From the NCBI GenBank assembly GCA_902500775.1, contig CABVRZ010000003.1:111350-175349 (forward strand): a stretch of 64,000 nt of DNA, written 5' to 3'. A program made the position numbers and the translations under genes. Numbering within the stretch: the stretch's first letter is position 1; every line of letters begins with the position of its first letter. The DNA is from an uncultured Nitrospira sp. (GTDB lineage Bacteria; Nitrospirota; Nitrospiria; Nitrospirales; Nitrospiraceae). A model generated the notes under the pieces. It did no database searches. It was not told where the DNA came from and saw only the letters and a list, made by a program, of their open reading frames with translations. Shown here piece after piece: positions 18,026 through 27,247 of this stretch.

Positions 18026-19165
18026 ATGACTGAGTGTCTCATGGCGTCGTATGAAATTAATGGGCCTGAGTCAAACGCTCGCGCCATAGCCGAGCGGATA
18101 TGTCTGGATCAGACCATTGAAGGAGACGCAAGTTTGTTGGCGCCACCTCTCCAGCTACAAATCGTAGGGCGGCTTGAGCATCTGCGACCGACTTCTGCGG
18201 GGAGGTGTGAAGCGACGATTCGGTACGCCAGCGACCTGCTTAGTGGGGATTGTACTGATCTGTTGAACGTCTTATTTGGAACGAGCAGTTTTCGCGGTGA
18301 TGTGACACTGTCATCTTTTACGCTGACGCAAGGACTCTTGTCTTTGTGGCGTGGCCCCCGGTTTGGGATAGATGGACTTAGGTGTGCAGTCGATGTTGTC
18401 CATCGTCCGTTGCTCTGTGCCGTGCTGAAGCCGTTGGGGCGCTCTGCTCAGGAACTGGCCGAGTTAGCGGCGCAATATGTGGAGGGTGGGGTCGATATCA
18501 TCAAGGACGATCAAAGCCTCGTCGATCAACCCTGGTGTCCGTTTGAGGAACGGGTGGTCCGTTGTGCCGAAGCGATTGGGAAAGCCAGTAGCCAGCGCGG
18601 TCGACCCTGCCTGTACCTTGCCCACATCAGTGGATCGTTAGAGGTCATGCGTCGGCGAGCGACACAAGCCAAGGCACTTGGCGCAACAGGACTGATGATG
18701 GCACCTGGGTTAACCGGCTTCGATGCCTTGAGAGCGCTTTCCTCGGATGAGACCGTGGTTCTGCCGATTGCCTGTCACCCGACCATGTTGGGGGCTTCAG
18801 TTGACCGTGGACGCGGAGGGCTGTTACCACGAGTGGCCTATGGACTCTTGCCTCGTCTGGCCGGTGCTGACCTCTCGATCTATCCTACATTCGGATCTGA
18901 TTACCCAATGTCACAAGACGACTGTTGTTCGGTAGCAGACAGCTGTCGGCAATCGTGGGACCATATCAAGCCGATGATGCCGGCTGTTGGTGGGCGAGTA
19001 GGGCCTGAACGGATTTCTATACTTGGCTCACCGTTAGGCCGAGATGTGGTGTTGGTCTTGGGCAGTCGTATCCAGAAACATCCTGGCGGAGTCATCGCTG
19101 CAATAGAAGAATGTCTCCGTATGGTAACGACAGAGCGCTCATCCGATTGTCCCTCGACTTCCTAA
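18026..19165 (+). CDS. RuBisCO-like protein (form IV family)
   Basis: At 379 residues it is shorter than true RuBisCO large chains (about 460-480) but has the C-terminal TIM-barrel landmarks: Lys135 in LKPLGRS (the KPxxG loop), the GGVDIIKDDQ motif with the carbamate-type Lys160 and metal-ligand Asp positions, LYLAHISG, and IACHPTM. The motif reads KDDQ where carboxylating enzymes have KDDE, and the loop after CHPT is unlike the HxAxH of RuBisCO. This fits a RuBisCO-like protein, a family with enolase or isomerase roles in sulfur and sugar metabolism. Forms from Leptospirillum-containing mine communities are known in the same phylum. No carboxylase function should be assumed. The partner genes give no clue: an OPT transporter before and a YkvA-like gene after. 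Confidence 0.85.
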   Translation: MTECLMASYEINGPESNARAIAERICLDQTIEGDASLLAPPLQLQIVGRLEHLRPTSAGRCEATIRYASDLLSGDCTDLLNVLFGTSSFRGDVTLSSFTLTQGLLSLWRGPRFGIDGLRCAVDVVHRPLLCAVLKPLGRSAQELAELAAQYVEGGVDIIKDDQSLVDQPWCPFEERVVRCAEAIGKASSQRGRPCLYLAHISGSLEVMRRRATQAKALGATGLMMAPGLTGFDALRALSSDETVVLPIACHPTMLGASVDRGRGGLLPRVAYGLLPRLAGADLSIYPTFGSDYPMSQDDCCSVADSCRQSWDHIKPMMPAVGGRVGPERISILGSPLGRDVVLVLGSRIQKHPGGVIAAIEECLRMVTTERSSDCPSTS

Positions 19166-19189
19166 ATGCATCAGCGCTTGGTATGCTGA

Positions 19190-19540
19190 ATGTCATTGGT
19201 TTCTAGGAATCGGCAACCTGCTATCACGGAGGAGAAGGTGAAGCTATCCACGAGGTTCTTCGAGATTCTGCGCATGATCGGTCGCCTTCGGTCGGACCTT
19301 CCCTTGTTGGTTCGGCTTGTCAAGGCCTGGAAGGAGGGACTGTATCCAGGCCTCTCCATACGTACGCTTGCCTCACTTGCCGTGGCAGTGCTTTATGTCG
19401 TGAGTCCCGTAGACTTTGTGCCGGATTTTATTCCCGGCATCGGGTTCCTCGATGACGCCGCTGTGGTTGCACTGGTGCTGCATAGCATGGCCCAGGACCT
19501 TGCTGCATTCCGCACATGGGAAGAGAGTCGCAATCGTTAA
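19190..19540 (+). CDS. YkvA/DUF1232 family membrane-associated protein
   Basis: The DUF1232 signature VVSPVDFVPDFIPGIGFLDD is complete, between two hydrophobic segments (LASLAVAVLYVVS and DDAAVVALVLHSMA). The function of the family is unknown. The frame opens at ATG 19190, but GTG 19238 follows CGGAGGAG at a good distance and is the better start, giving about 100 residues. The gene lies 24 nt after the RuBisCO-like gene and is probably co-transcribed; it is convergent with hrpB. Confidence 0.8.
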   Translation: MSLVSRNRQPAITEEKVKLSTRFFEILRMIGRLRSDLPLLVRLVKAWKEGLYPGLSIRTLASLAVAVLYVVSPVDFVPDFIPGIGFLDDAAVVALVLHSMAQDLAAFRTWEESRNR

Positions 19541-19589
19541 TAGTCTTGCTCCTGCAGGCAGCATGACTGCTGTCTTTCATGGGGTGTGC

Positions 19590-22130
19590 TTACGGAGGTC
19601 TGTGTGAGCCCGGTCGTTTCGCCTTGGCCGTTGGCGGGGCGCTGAGTGGATCTTCAGGCCAATGGTGTTTCGGATACCGTCCTCGTAGCTCTTTGCGAAC
19701 CTCCTGATACGATCGTTTCCAAAAGCCTCCCAGATCCTGAGTAATCTGCACCGGTCGTTTTGCGGGTGAGAGGAGATGTAACATCACGGGTACCTTTCCC
19801 CCTGCCACCCGCGGGGTTTCCTGACACCCAAACATTTCCTGCAACCGAACGGCTAGGACCGGCAGATCAGAGCGATCGTACTCAATGCGAAGACGAGATC
19901 CGCTCGGCACTGTGATATGGGTTGGAGCGAACCGGTCAAGCAGCCGGTGTTGTTCGTAGGAGAGTAGAGCATGGAGAGGGATGGTCAGATCAAGTCTGGT
20001 GACCCGGTCGAGCGTGGTCAGACCGGTGAGGTAGGGGCCGAGCCAAGTCTCAAGCGTGTTATCGAGCGCCTCATCGGACACATCGGGCCAATTCGAGTCC
20101 GGTTCTTCAAGGTGTTTGAGCCATGCGACACGCGCTCGCCACTGCAGCAGTTCAGGAGAAAACGAGAAGATGTGCAGGCCGGTCTGACGAATCCCTTGTA
20201 GGAGAGCAGCGGTACAGAGGTCTGGATCCGGGCGGGAAAGTCCTTCTTCAGCCAAGACCAATGACCCAAGCTGTTGACGTCGCGAGGCGCGAACCGCCCC
20301 TAGTCGCTCGTCCCAAGCAACGGATTGTTCTTCCACGATATGGTCACGATACAATGATAGGATCTCTTCAGCGGTGATAGGAGCGGCAAGATTGATTCCT
20401 GCCCACTGCGTGGTTCCATCCAAGTCGGCGATAACGAGAAATAGCTCCTTGCTTAATGGGTCTGGCCATGTGAATCGAGCGCCGCGCCCATTTGCGAGCA
20501 GGTAGCGTGGTTCATCACCAGGCTGTCGTCTGGCGATTCGATCTGGATACGCAAGCGCGAGTAGCAGCCCTGCTGCATGGGATAGATCGAGGTCGGCAGG
20601 TTGGCGTAGCCTCCCAACGAGTCCAATCAATTGTCGCTTCCAGAGTTCGGTTGTTTGTCTCAGTCGATGAACAGTTGAGCGATCCACCGTCAGGCCGGAT
20701 ATGGATTCATAGTCTCCCCGTAGGGCGTCGAGTCTACTCCGCATATCGACGATATGCAGTTCACGTGGACCATGCAGAATGTCGCGTTCGCTCAACAATG
20801 CTGCGAGTCCACACGCCTGGTCGACAAGCCCATGGGGGACGGCCTTGAGCAGCATATGGGCCAAGCGGGGATGCAAGGAAAGTGCAGACATGGTCCGTCC
20901 ATGATCTGTGAGCTGTCCCTCAGCGGTAAACGCTCCCAGTCGTATCAGGAGCTCGTTGGCCTGTGCGATCGCAGCAACTGGGGGCGACGTGAGCCACGAC
21001 AGGTCCATGGGATTCTGCGTGCCCCACTGAGCAAGGTCGAGCAACAGCGGCGCCAGATCGGCCTCCAGTATTTCTGGTGAACGGTGGGCCGTCAGGGTGG
21101 CCTGCTCCCGTTCCGTCCAGAGTCGGTAACACAGTCCCGGTTCTAATCGACCGGCTCGACCACGGCGTTGCTCAGCTGAATCTTGCGTGACGCGAATGGT
21201 CTCTAATCGTGTCAGGCCGGAACGGGGATCGAAGCGAGGCTGCCGAAGCTTGCCGGCATCGATGACGACTCGCACCCCTTCGATCGTTAAACTTGTTTCT
21301 GCGATAGATGTGGCGAGCACGACCTTTCGGGTACCAGGAGCTGCTGGGCGAATGGCGGCATCCTGTTTCTCGAGCGGCAGATCACCATGCAGCGGAGCAA
21401 TCAGCACAGAGGGATCAAGCTTGGCATCGAGCAGCATGCGTTCGACTCGACGGATCTCTGCCATCCCTGGGAGAAAGACCAAGAGGCTGCCATGATCTTT
21501 GGCGAGTGATTGACGGATCAGCTGGGTGATCGCCACATCGAGTCGTCCGGTGATAGGCTGATCCAAGTAGCGAATCTCAACGGGAAACATGTGGCCAAGA
21601 CAGGTGATGAGCGGTGCCTGGTTGAGCAGTGTTCCGACTGGCCCACAGTCGAGTGTAGCGGACATAACGAGCAGACGAAGGTCCGGTCGGAACAGTCGTT
21701 GCGTCTCACGACAGAGAGTGAGTCCAAGGTCGGCTTGCAGGCTGCGCTCATGGAATTCGTCGAAAATCACGATGCCATACGCCTCCAGCGATGGATCCTG
21801 TTGCAGCAGCCTGGTCAACACGCCCTCGGTGACCACTTCGAGCCTTGTGGTCGGCCCAACTTTTGTGTCAAGACGCATGCGATAGCCGACGGTTTCTCCA
21901 ACTCGCTCTTGTCGCTGTTCCGCCATGCGGCGAGCGGCGGCTCGTGCCGCCAATCGTCGAGGTTCAAGCATCAAGATTTGTTTACGGGACAGCCAGGCTG
22001 CATCCAGCAATGCCAGCGGGACGCGCGTGGTTTTCCCAGACCCTGGCGGAGCGTTGAGGAGCGCATTGGGACCGGTGGCCAATACGCGGTGAATCTCCGG
22101 CATGATTTCTTCTATTGGAAGTGAGGACAT
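19590..22130 (-). CDS. hrpB: ATP-dependent helicase HrpB
   Basis: An 846-residue DEAH-family helicase starting at ATG 22128-22130 (MSSLPIEEIMPEI). Near the N-terminus is Walker A PPGSGKTT, then the DEFH box, SATLDCGP, IAETSLTIEGV and QRRGRAGR. After a helicase-associated region comes the family-specific C-terminal domain ending with the PVQITQDLGGFWKRSYQEVR segment diagnostic for HrpB. Its exact cellular role is unsettled (RNA helicase by homology to HrpA). The frame could extend upstream to 22367, but this overlaps the divergent small gene and lacks conservation. Monocistronic by position. Confidence 0.92.
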   Translation of the reverse strand: MSSLPIEEIMPEIHRVLATGPNALLNAPPGSGKTTRVPLALLDAAWLSRKQILMLEPRRLAARAAARRMAEQRQERVGETVGYRMRLDTKVGPTTRLEVVTEGVLTRLLQQDPSLEAYGIVIFDEFHERSLQADLGLTLCRETQRLFRPDLRLLVMSATLDCGPVGTLLNQAPLITCLGHMFPVEIRYLDQPITGRLDVAITQLIRQSLAKDHGSLLVFLPGMAEIRRVERMLLDAKLDPSVLIAPLHGDLPLEKQDAAIRPAAPGTRKVVLATSIAETSLTIEGVRVVIDAGKLRQPRFDPRSGLTRLETIRVTQDSAEQRRGRAGRLEPGLCYRLWTEREQATLTAHRSPEILEADLAPLLLDLAQWGTQNPMDLSWLTSPPVAAIAQANELLIRLGAFTAEGQLTDHGRTMSALSLHPRLAHMLLKAVPHGLVDQACGLAALLSERDILHGPRELHIVDMRSRLDALRGDYESISGLTVDRSTVHRLRQTTELWKRQLIGLVGRLRQPADLDLSHAAGLLLALAYPDRIARRQPGDEPRYLLANGRGARFTWPDPLSKELFLVIADLDGTTQWAGINLAAPITAEEILSLYRDHIVEEQSVAWDERLGAVRASRRQQLGSLVLAEEGLSRPDPDLCTAALLQGIRQTGLHIFSFSPELLQWRARVAWLKHLEEPDSNWPDVSDEALDNTLETWLGPYLTGLTTLDRVTRLDLTIPLHALLSYEQHRLLDRFAPTHITVPSGSRLRIEYDRSDLPVLAVRLQEMFGCQETPRVAGGKVPVMLHLLSPAKRPVQITQDLGGFWKRSYQEVRKELRGRYPKHHWPEDPLSAPPTAKAKRPGSHRPP

Positions 22131-22226
22131 GACGTGATAGGGTGCACTCCTGCAATCGCTTACTTTATCAGAACACAACAACGCGAAGGAATGACGAATC
22201 CCTGGCCACACAATAAGGAACCGGTG

Positions 22227-22424
22227 ATGTCGACGTATCGTTGGAGCACTGATAAACCAACTCAGCCTGGCTGGTATTGGTTCCGTGGGAAGGCCCATGA
22301 GGCTGATGCCTTTATCGTCCTCGTCGATGAAGCTGGACAGTTTCAATGGCCGGATGGAGGATTTCAAGAAGTCTCACTAGCTCACGGCGAATGGGCCGGT
22401 CCCCTCCAAGAACCAGACGAGTAA
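22227..22424 (+). CDS. small hypothetical protein, 65 residues
   Basis: Starts at ATG 22227 (MSTYRWSTDKPTQPGWYWFR) with AAGGAA upstream; ATG 22191 in the same frame is an alternative. The protein is rich in Trp and acidic residues (PGWYWFRG, QFQWPDGG, HGEWAGP) and resembles short phage or plasmid-type proteins that open with a 'kPtepGwYWyr' stretch. Function unknown. It is divergent from hrpB and precedes the MFS pseudogene, so it may belong to an acquired segment. Confidence 0.6.
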   Translation: MSTYRWSTDKPTQPGWYWFRGKAHEADAFIVLVDEAGQFQWPDGGFQEVSLAHGEWAGPLQEPDE

Positions 22425-22496
22425 TGTTTCGCGACTCAGCCTAAGTCCGCACCTGTCTTCCCATCAGCTGACGCTCCTTCATGCTACGATGGGCGC

Positions 22497-23649
22497 ATGA
22501 CTGCCCATGGCGGTATCCCTATCACCACTGCAATCCCTCAATGACTGGATCGCTTGCCCTGGTCGCGCTGGCATTGGCTGATCGTCGAAGCACTCGGAGT
22601 GACTTGGCTGCTTGATGGACTTGAAGTATCTGTCGTGGCAGCGCTGGGTCCGATCCTGATCCATTCGGAAACTCTTCATCTGACTCACTCGTAAGTTGGA
22701 CGCACCGCATCTGTTTATTTAGCCGACTCGGTCTGTGGGGCACTGCTATTTTCATATCTCACCGATCGGCAGGGACGGGAAAAGTGGTTCATGCTCATTT
22801 TAGCACTGTACTTGATCGCGACGGTGCTGACGGCTTTTTCGTGGGATCTCTTTAGTTTCATGTTTTTCCGATTCTTGACCGGAGCCTGAATCGGTGGGGA
22901 GTATTTCGGCTGGTAGGGTTTTGCTTGCACTGCTGCTAAATGAAGAACCCTGCCTTTAAAGGTGGGGTCTCCTTATACTTCGGTGGAATCACCATGTGCA
23001 GATGAACATGGTTCCGTTCCACTCCAATCTCCTCCAAAAACCAATCGGGGTGAAATTCCCACACGGCCCGGAGGACCTTCTTGAGGTATTCCGCTATCCC
23101 GGGCACGAGGATTTTCCGCCGGTACCGTGTCACCCATATCAAATAGCACTGGGTCTTGTAGACCACATGGGCCTGTCGATGGAGCTTCATCGACGGCGAT
23201 CATAGCATCAGGCGAGCAACAGGCGGCTCCCAGCTTTCACCCCCACCCTCCCAGGTGGGGAACTCCCGCGCAATTAGTCTCACCTATGGAATGGCCGGAT
23301 GCCTTCTCGTACTCACAGGGTACCTGTTCTGGCAGGGAGCCTTGTTACTCACCACGCACATGCTGATCTGGTCCGCGGTCTTCTTTTTTGCCTCAGCTTG
23401 GGCGAGTGCCGCGTACCTCGTGGTCAGGACGAGGTGTTTCCTTTGGAAATTCGGGCCGTGACAATCTCATTGTTCTTCATGGTGGCGCATGGCGCTGGTG
23501 TCGCAGCCCCATGGCTGCTGTATGGAATCATGATTGAAATATCAGCCACGAGTGTCTTCTATGGCTATCTGCTTGGAGGCGGTATGATGCTGACGGGAGC
23601 AGTGATCGAGCTATGGCTTGGCGTGAAGGCAGAGGGGGCAATCGCTTGA
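22497..23649 (+). pseudogene. MFS transporter pseudogene split by an IS200 remnant
   Basis: The 5' part (22497-about 22916) is one frame encoding an MFS N-terminus: [18 protein letters not shown], then GALLFSYLTDRQGREKW and SFMFFRFLTGA. It is broken by three in-frame stops: after ITTAIPQ, after HLTHS, and in the LTGA-stop-IGGEY block. An IS200-type remnant follows, and MFS coding resumes at about 23279 with ISLTYGMAGCLLVLTGYLFW. A frameshift near 23435 then leads into FPLEIRAVTISLFFM and an end at 23649. The middle of the transporter is missing. The nearest living relatives would be sugar/organic-acid MFS porters. It is long dead by the number of lesions. Confidence 0.8.
22936..23262 (-). mobile_element. 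IS200/IS605-type remnant with truncated tnpA
   Basis: On the minus strand, 22936-23190 encodes the first ~75 residues of a Y1 (HUH) transposase: VVYKTQCYLIWVTRYRRKIL and NHVHLHMVIPP, which contains the HUH metal site. The rest, including the catalytic Tyr, is gone; the frame runs directly into the left-end hairpin and stops. Two hairpins flank it: ACCC-TG-CCTTTAAAGG-TG-GGGT at 22947-22968 (with G-U pairs) and CCCCACC/GGTGGGG at 23241-23260, typical of the subterminal structures this family recognises. The element has an internal deletion and could move only with help in trans, if at all. Outer boundaries are approximate. Confidence 0.75.
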
Positions 23650-23745
23650 AGACATCGCATCACCACTCTCGGTGCGGAATTCTGGCTTCGGATACAGGTG
23701 CAGAAGACCTGTGCGCGATCACCCTCCCTGTTTGAAGGTGTCGCG

Positions 23746-24492
23746 CTATTCGTCTGAATACCGATGGTGGAGCTTCACCGGTGACCTATGGCGGGCTCTG
23801 ATTCGTAGATTGATCATCTCCACAGTGATCGAAAATGCCATAGCAAAGTAGATATAGCCTTTGGGGACATGCACATCGAAGCCTTCGACCATGAGAGTCA
23901 CTCCGACGAGAATGAGGAAGGACAGGGCCAAGATTTTGATCGTCGGATGGGTATCGACAAAATCGCCAATGGGACGGGCAGCCAGCATCATCACGAAGAC
24001 CGCCAGAATGATCGCCGTCGCCATAACCGAGATGTCGTTGACGAGCCCCACGGCGGTGATGACTGAATCGAGGGAGAATACAAGATCGAGCACGGCGATT
24101 TGTAGGAGCATCATGCCTAAACTCGCTGGAACGGAGGAGTCGGTCTGCTCCGTCTCTCCTTCCAAACTGTTATGGATCTCATGAGTCGCTTTGGCAAGGA
24201 GAAAGAGGCCGCCGACAATCAGAATCACATCGCGACCGGAGATGGCCTGACTCAGCACGGTAAATAAGGGCGCCGTCAGTCCCATCATGAGTGAAATTGA
24301 GAATAGCAATCCCAGTCTCGCAATCATGGCCAGTCCCAACCCCAGACGCCGTGCGAGGTCACGCTGGTGTTTCGGTAGTCGAGCGACCAGGACCGAGATG
24401 AATATAATATTGTCGATGCCAAGCACAATCTCGAGCGCCGCAAGCGTTCCCAATGCAATCCACATTTCAGGATTCGTCAGCCAGTCGAACAT
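23746..24492 (-). CDS. TerC family integral membrane protein
   Basis: A 248-residue protein with seven to eight hydrophobic helices and the TerC signature: ALEIVLGIDNIIFISVL in the first helix pair and LQIAVLDLVFSLDSVITAVG later, each carrying the conserved Asp in a membrane segment. Members are linked to tellurite resistance and, in recent work, to manganese export and metal loading of exported enzymes. No ter operon is nearby, so a metal-homeostasis role is more likely here. I prefer the ATG at 24490-24492 (MFDWLTNPEMW), preceded by GGAGGACG, over the ATG nine codons upstream. Confidence 0.9.
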   Translation of the reverse strand: MFDWLTNPEMWIALGTLAALEIVLGIDNIIFISVLVARLPKHQRDLARRLGLGLAMIARLGLLFSISLMMGLTAPLFTVLSQAISGRDVILIVGGLFLLAKATHEIHNSLEGETEQTDSSVPASLGMMLLQIAVLDLVFSLDSVITAVGLVNDISVMATAIILAVFVMMLAARPIGDFVDTHPTIKILALSFLILVGVTLMVEGFDVHVPKGYIYFAMAFSITVEMINLRIRARHRSPVKLHHRYSDE

Positions 24493-25214
24493 CTCGTCCT
24501 CCAGGTCATCGTGAGACAATACGGGAACAGGTATTCACTGATCTAAGGAGCCAGGGGCTTGTCATTCCTGGCTTGGAACGTGGGAGAGTATCATAATTGG
24601 TCGTGTGGGCGTGTCAGCCTTATCCCACAGGATCATGATGATGTCATAGGGGTCTCATCTGTGTAGCCTTCAAGTAGTCGTCGGAGCTGTTCACCATGTC
24701 TCATATGCACAGTCTCCAGGTCACTCACGGGTATTGACGAAAATAGATCACACGTGACACAGGCGTTGACTAGTGGCCTGTAACAGGCAATTGTGTACCG
24801 ATACGCCGAGACGGATCACCGTATTTCCACTTCACGATCTTGGGAGCCTTAGTATAGTGCGGGATGTACCGCATCAGTTTCTTCTCGAGGTCTTTGACCG
24901 ATGTAAAGACGTCTCGTGCGATGACAGCGCGCTCGATCTTGGCGAACCAGAGCTCGACCGGGTTCAGCCACGATGAGTACGTCGGCGTAAACTGTAGATG
25001 CACCTGCGAGTGAGTCTGCAGAAAGTCAGTAACCCGTTGGGTGTTGTGTGCCGAGAGGTGATCGGCAATCACATGAATCTCTTTGCCTACGGGTTGATTG
25101 GCCACGAGGTCCGTCAGAAAGGCGATGAATTAGACTTCTTGCAGAACCTCCGTTTGAGGATTTCCTTTCCGCCATGGATGTGCTTCCATGCCTTTTCTGT
25201 CAGGGAGGAGCGCC

Positions 25215-25978
25215 ATGGAGATTCAGGGATGTGACGGAATGCCGGAGGAGACGTTCCGGCGGTTGACCGGGGTGAGGAAGCGGACGTTTACCGAGATGGT
25301 CGCCGTGCTGGAGAGTGCCGAGGCGACACTCAAGAAGCGGGGCGGCAAGACGTATCTGCACATTGGTCACAGCTACGGCGTGAGCGAGAGTACGGCGTAT
25401 CGCACGATTCGCTGGTGTGAGAACGTGCTCATCAAGAGCGGTGCCTTTACGCTGTTGGGTAAGAACGCCCTGCTCCATCACGAGAGGGCCTATGAGGTCG
25501 TCCTGATCGAGGCAACGGAAACACCTGTCGAGCGTCCTCAAAAAAACAGCGTCGGTACTACTCGGGCAAGAAAAAGCGCCACACCCTAAAGACGCAACTC
25601 GTCGTCGAAGGAGCCACGGGTAGGATTCTCTGCCTTGCTCACGACGCGGGCCGCCGCCACGACTTCCGGCTGTTCAAAGAATCCGGGGGCCAGCTGCATC
25701 CCAAGACCCACGCCATCACGGACACCGGCTACCTGGGCCTCCAGAAACTGCATGGCAACACCACGATGCCGAAAAAGCGCAGCAAAAAGAATCCGCTGAC
25801 TACGGACGACAAGCGGCACAACCGTGCCATCTCCAGAGACCGCATCCTCGTAGAGAACGTCATTGGTGCTGTGAAACGTTTCAAGATTGTCTCCGGCCGA
25901 TACCGAAACCGCAGAAGGCGCGTTGGCCTGCGCTGTACGCTCATTGCTGCGGCGTACAACAAGGACGTGACGCCATGA
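25215..25978 (+). CDS. IS5-family transposase OrfAB with -1 frameshift
   Basis: OrfA begins at ATG 25215 after a GGGAGGAG ribosome binding site and has an HTH segment (HIGHSYGVSESTAYRTIRWC) and the start of the DDE domain (YEVVLIEATETPVERP). At 25541-25547 a slippery heptamer allows a -1 shift into the frame that continues QRRYYSGKKKRHTLKTQLVV, with the second Asp in ITDTGYLG and the Glu in RILVENVIGAVKRFK. The fused product is about 254 residues. Without the shift OrfA ends at 25589. The first catalytic position reads Glu (LIEATE) where most relatives as I recall them have Asp, so the enzyme may be weak or dead. Confidence 0.85.
25541..25547 (+). promoter_or_regulatory. -1 ribosomal frameshift slippery site A AAA AAC
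   Basis: The heptamer lies in the zero-frame phase CAA AAA AAC required for -1 slippage, and the -1 frame continues exactly into the conserved second half of the transposase. This is the classic X XXY YYZ layout used by many insertion sequences to limit transposase amounts. Confidence 0.8.
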
Positions 25979-26735
25979 AGTTATGCAAGAGGTCTATTGT
26001 TCGGAGGTATGCCGGGCCGCCGTCTTGCCCAGCACCTCGCCCGTCTTGGTATTCAACGCGGCGTACAGGGACAGCGTGCCATGCCGGTAATATTCGACCC
26101 ATGCCGTTCAGCTCGTCCCGGCGACAAGGGCAGCACCGGATCTTTGCGATCCAGTGCCTGGAGAGCCGTGTTCTCGTCGACGTAAAATACCGCTGCATGC
26201 TGTGGTGGGTTCAGATAGAGGCCAATAATATCAGCCGCCTTACTCTCGAATGCTGGATCGTTGGACGCCATATCGCGCTCCAGCCGGTGGGGCTTGAGCC
26301 TATGCTTCGCCCAGACACGCGCTACCCGCATGTGGCTGACCCCAAGCTTGGTCGCCAACTTGCGAGTGCTCCAGTGCGTCGAGCCGTCGGCTGGCACTCG
26401 CCGCGTGGCCTCCAGAATACGGGCTTCCGTTTGTGGAGTGTCTCGCTGGGGAACTTGCCCGCAATGGCGGCTGTCCAGCCCCGCCACCCGTTCAGCGGCA
26501 AACCGTTGGCTCCAGGTTGCGACAAAACCACGGCTACACCCCACGGTGCACCACACCGCATCCCACGGTGCCCCTTCAGCCAGGAGCAGAATCACGCGGG
26601 CTCGCCGCGCGGCGTCGGCACGTCCAGTCCGGCTTCGCGCTTGTCGGCTCAGTTCCATCCGTTCATGCTTCGTCAGAACCAGTGCGTTGTGCATGAACAC
26701 AATTATAGTCTACAAATGGGTGTTACGATCCACTA

Positions 26736-27247
26736 GTTTCCCAATTGAGGCAAAGTTTCCCTCAATTGCGTGGCATAACATAAGTTGGTTCCCCTTATGC
26801 TGTAAAGGAAACCAGAGAGCATATTCTAGGGAGAATACGAGCAATCAGCAAGGCGTGAAACACGGTCCTGAGCGACTTCGCTTACTGCTACCATAGGACA
26901 CCCGGAACCAAATTTACCTCGTGGAAGCTGTTATGAAAAGCGTTGTGAAATAGGCGGGGAAAGAGGGGAAATTTGAAGAAAGTTGGGGAACAGCCAACAC
27001 GCCGTTTCTCCGGTGTTCATGTGGCTTTTTAAGGGGTTCGGCAGTGTGCTAGTCTGAGTTTACGAGACTGCCCGATTCGGCCGCTCTCGCACCTCTCCGT
27101 TATCGTAGAACGCAGGCTGGATTGAGTATCGAGCAGGTGAGGACAACGTGCTCGATGAGTGTGCCGAGCGTACCGTGCTGCGTGGTGATTTGCAATGGGT
27201 TCATGTGACTTCGTCGCCCTCGACGCTCAATCAACAAATTTGAACGA
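26736..27247. other. 512-bp region without a supported gene
   Basis: The region lies between the IS630 end and the stop of thiI. Directly beside the IS end is an inverted repeat, CAATTGAG at 26742-26749 and CTCAATTG at 26761-26768. Further on there is a purine-rich run (around 26955-26985). No coding frame with support, tRNA or known element was recognised. Confidence 0.4.

Larger units (their letters stand above)
25132..25995 (+). mobile_element. IS5-family insertion sequence nested in IS630
   Basis: An 864-bp element with terminal inverted repeats: AGACTTCTTGCAGAACCTC at 25132-25150 and, on the minus strand from 25995, AGACCTCTTGCATAACTTC. It is flanked by the direct repeat ATT (25129-25131 and 25996-25998). 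Removing the element and one ATT restores the IS630 reading frame across the junction (SEQ-FIAFLTDL), so the boundaries are exact. Size, 3-bp duplication and two-phase transposase gene fit the IS427-like or IS1031-like groups of the IS5 family. Confidence 0.9.
24770..26700 (-). pseudogene. IS630-family transposase, frameshifted and interrupted
   Basis: The N-terminal half (26700 down to about 26080) has a helix-turn-helix region and the first catalytic Asp in VFYVDENTALQALDRKDP. Around 26085 the frame is lost: RAERHGSNI should continue as YYRHGTLSLYAALNTKTGEV, which is found in another frame, so one base has been lost or gained. At codon GAACAA-T the IS5-family element is inserted. The C-terminal part (25105 down to 24770) has the second Asp (HVIADHLSAHN) and the Glu (NPVELWFAKIERAV). 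The final TAG stop is formed by the element end joined to the flanking TA target. Two separate lesions make it inactive. Confidence 0.88.
24771..26735 (-). mobile_element. IS630-family insertion sequence (interrupted)
   Basis: The ends are imperfect inverted repeats: GTGGCCTGTAACAGGCAATT at 24773 onward, and on the other strand GTGGATCGTAACACCCATTT read inward from 26733. Both ends are flanked by TA (24771-24772 and 26734-26735), the target duplicated by Tc1/mariner-IS630 elements. Subtracting the inner insertion and its duplication leaves about 1.09 kb, a normal size for the family. Confidence 0.85.

Noticed and set aside
18026..19165. Call as RuBisCO large subunit (rbcL)
   Set aside because: Too short, KDDQ in place of KDDE and an altered HxAxH loop; no small subunit or phosphoribulokinase seen.
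25975..26736. 253-codon plus-strand frame over the IS630 half
   Set aside because: It is antisense to the transposase, starts inside the IS5 end and has no recognisable product.
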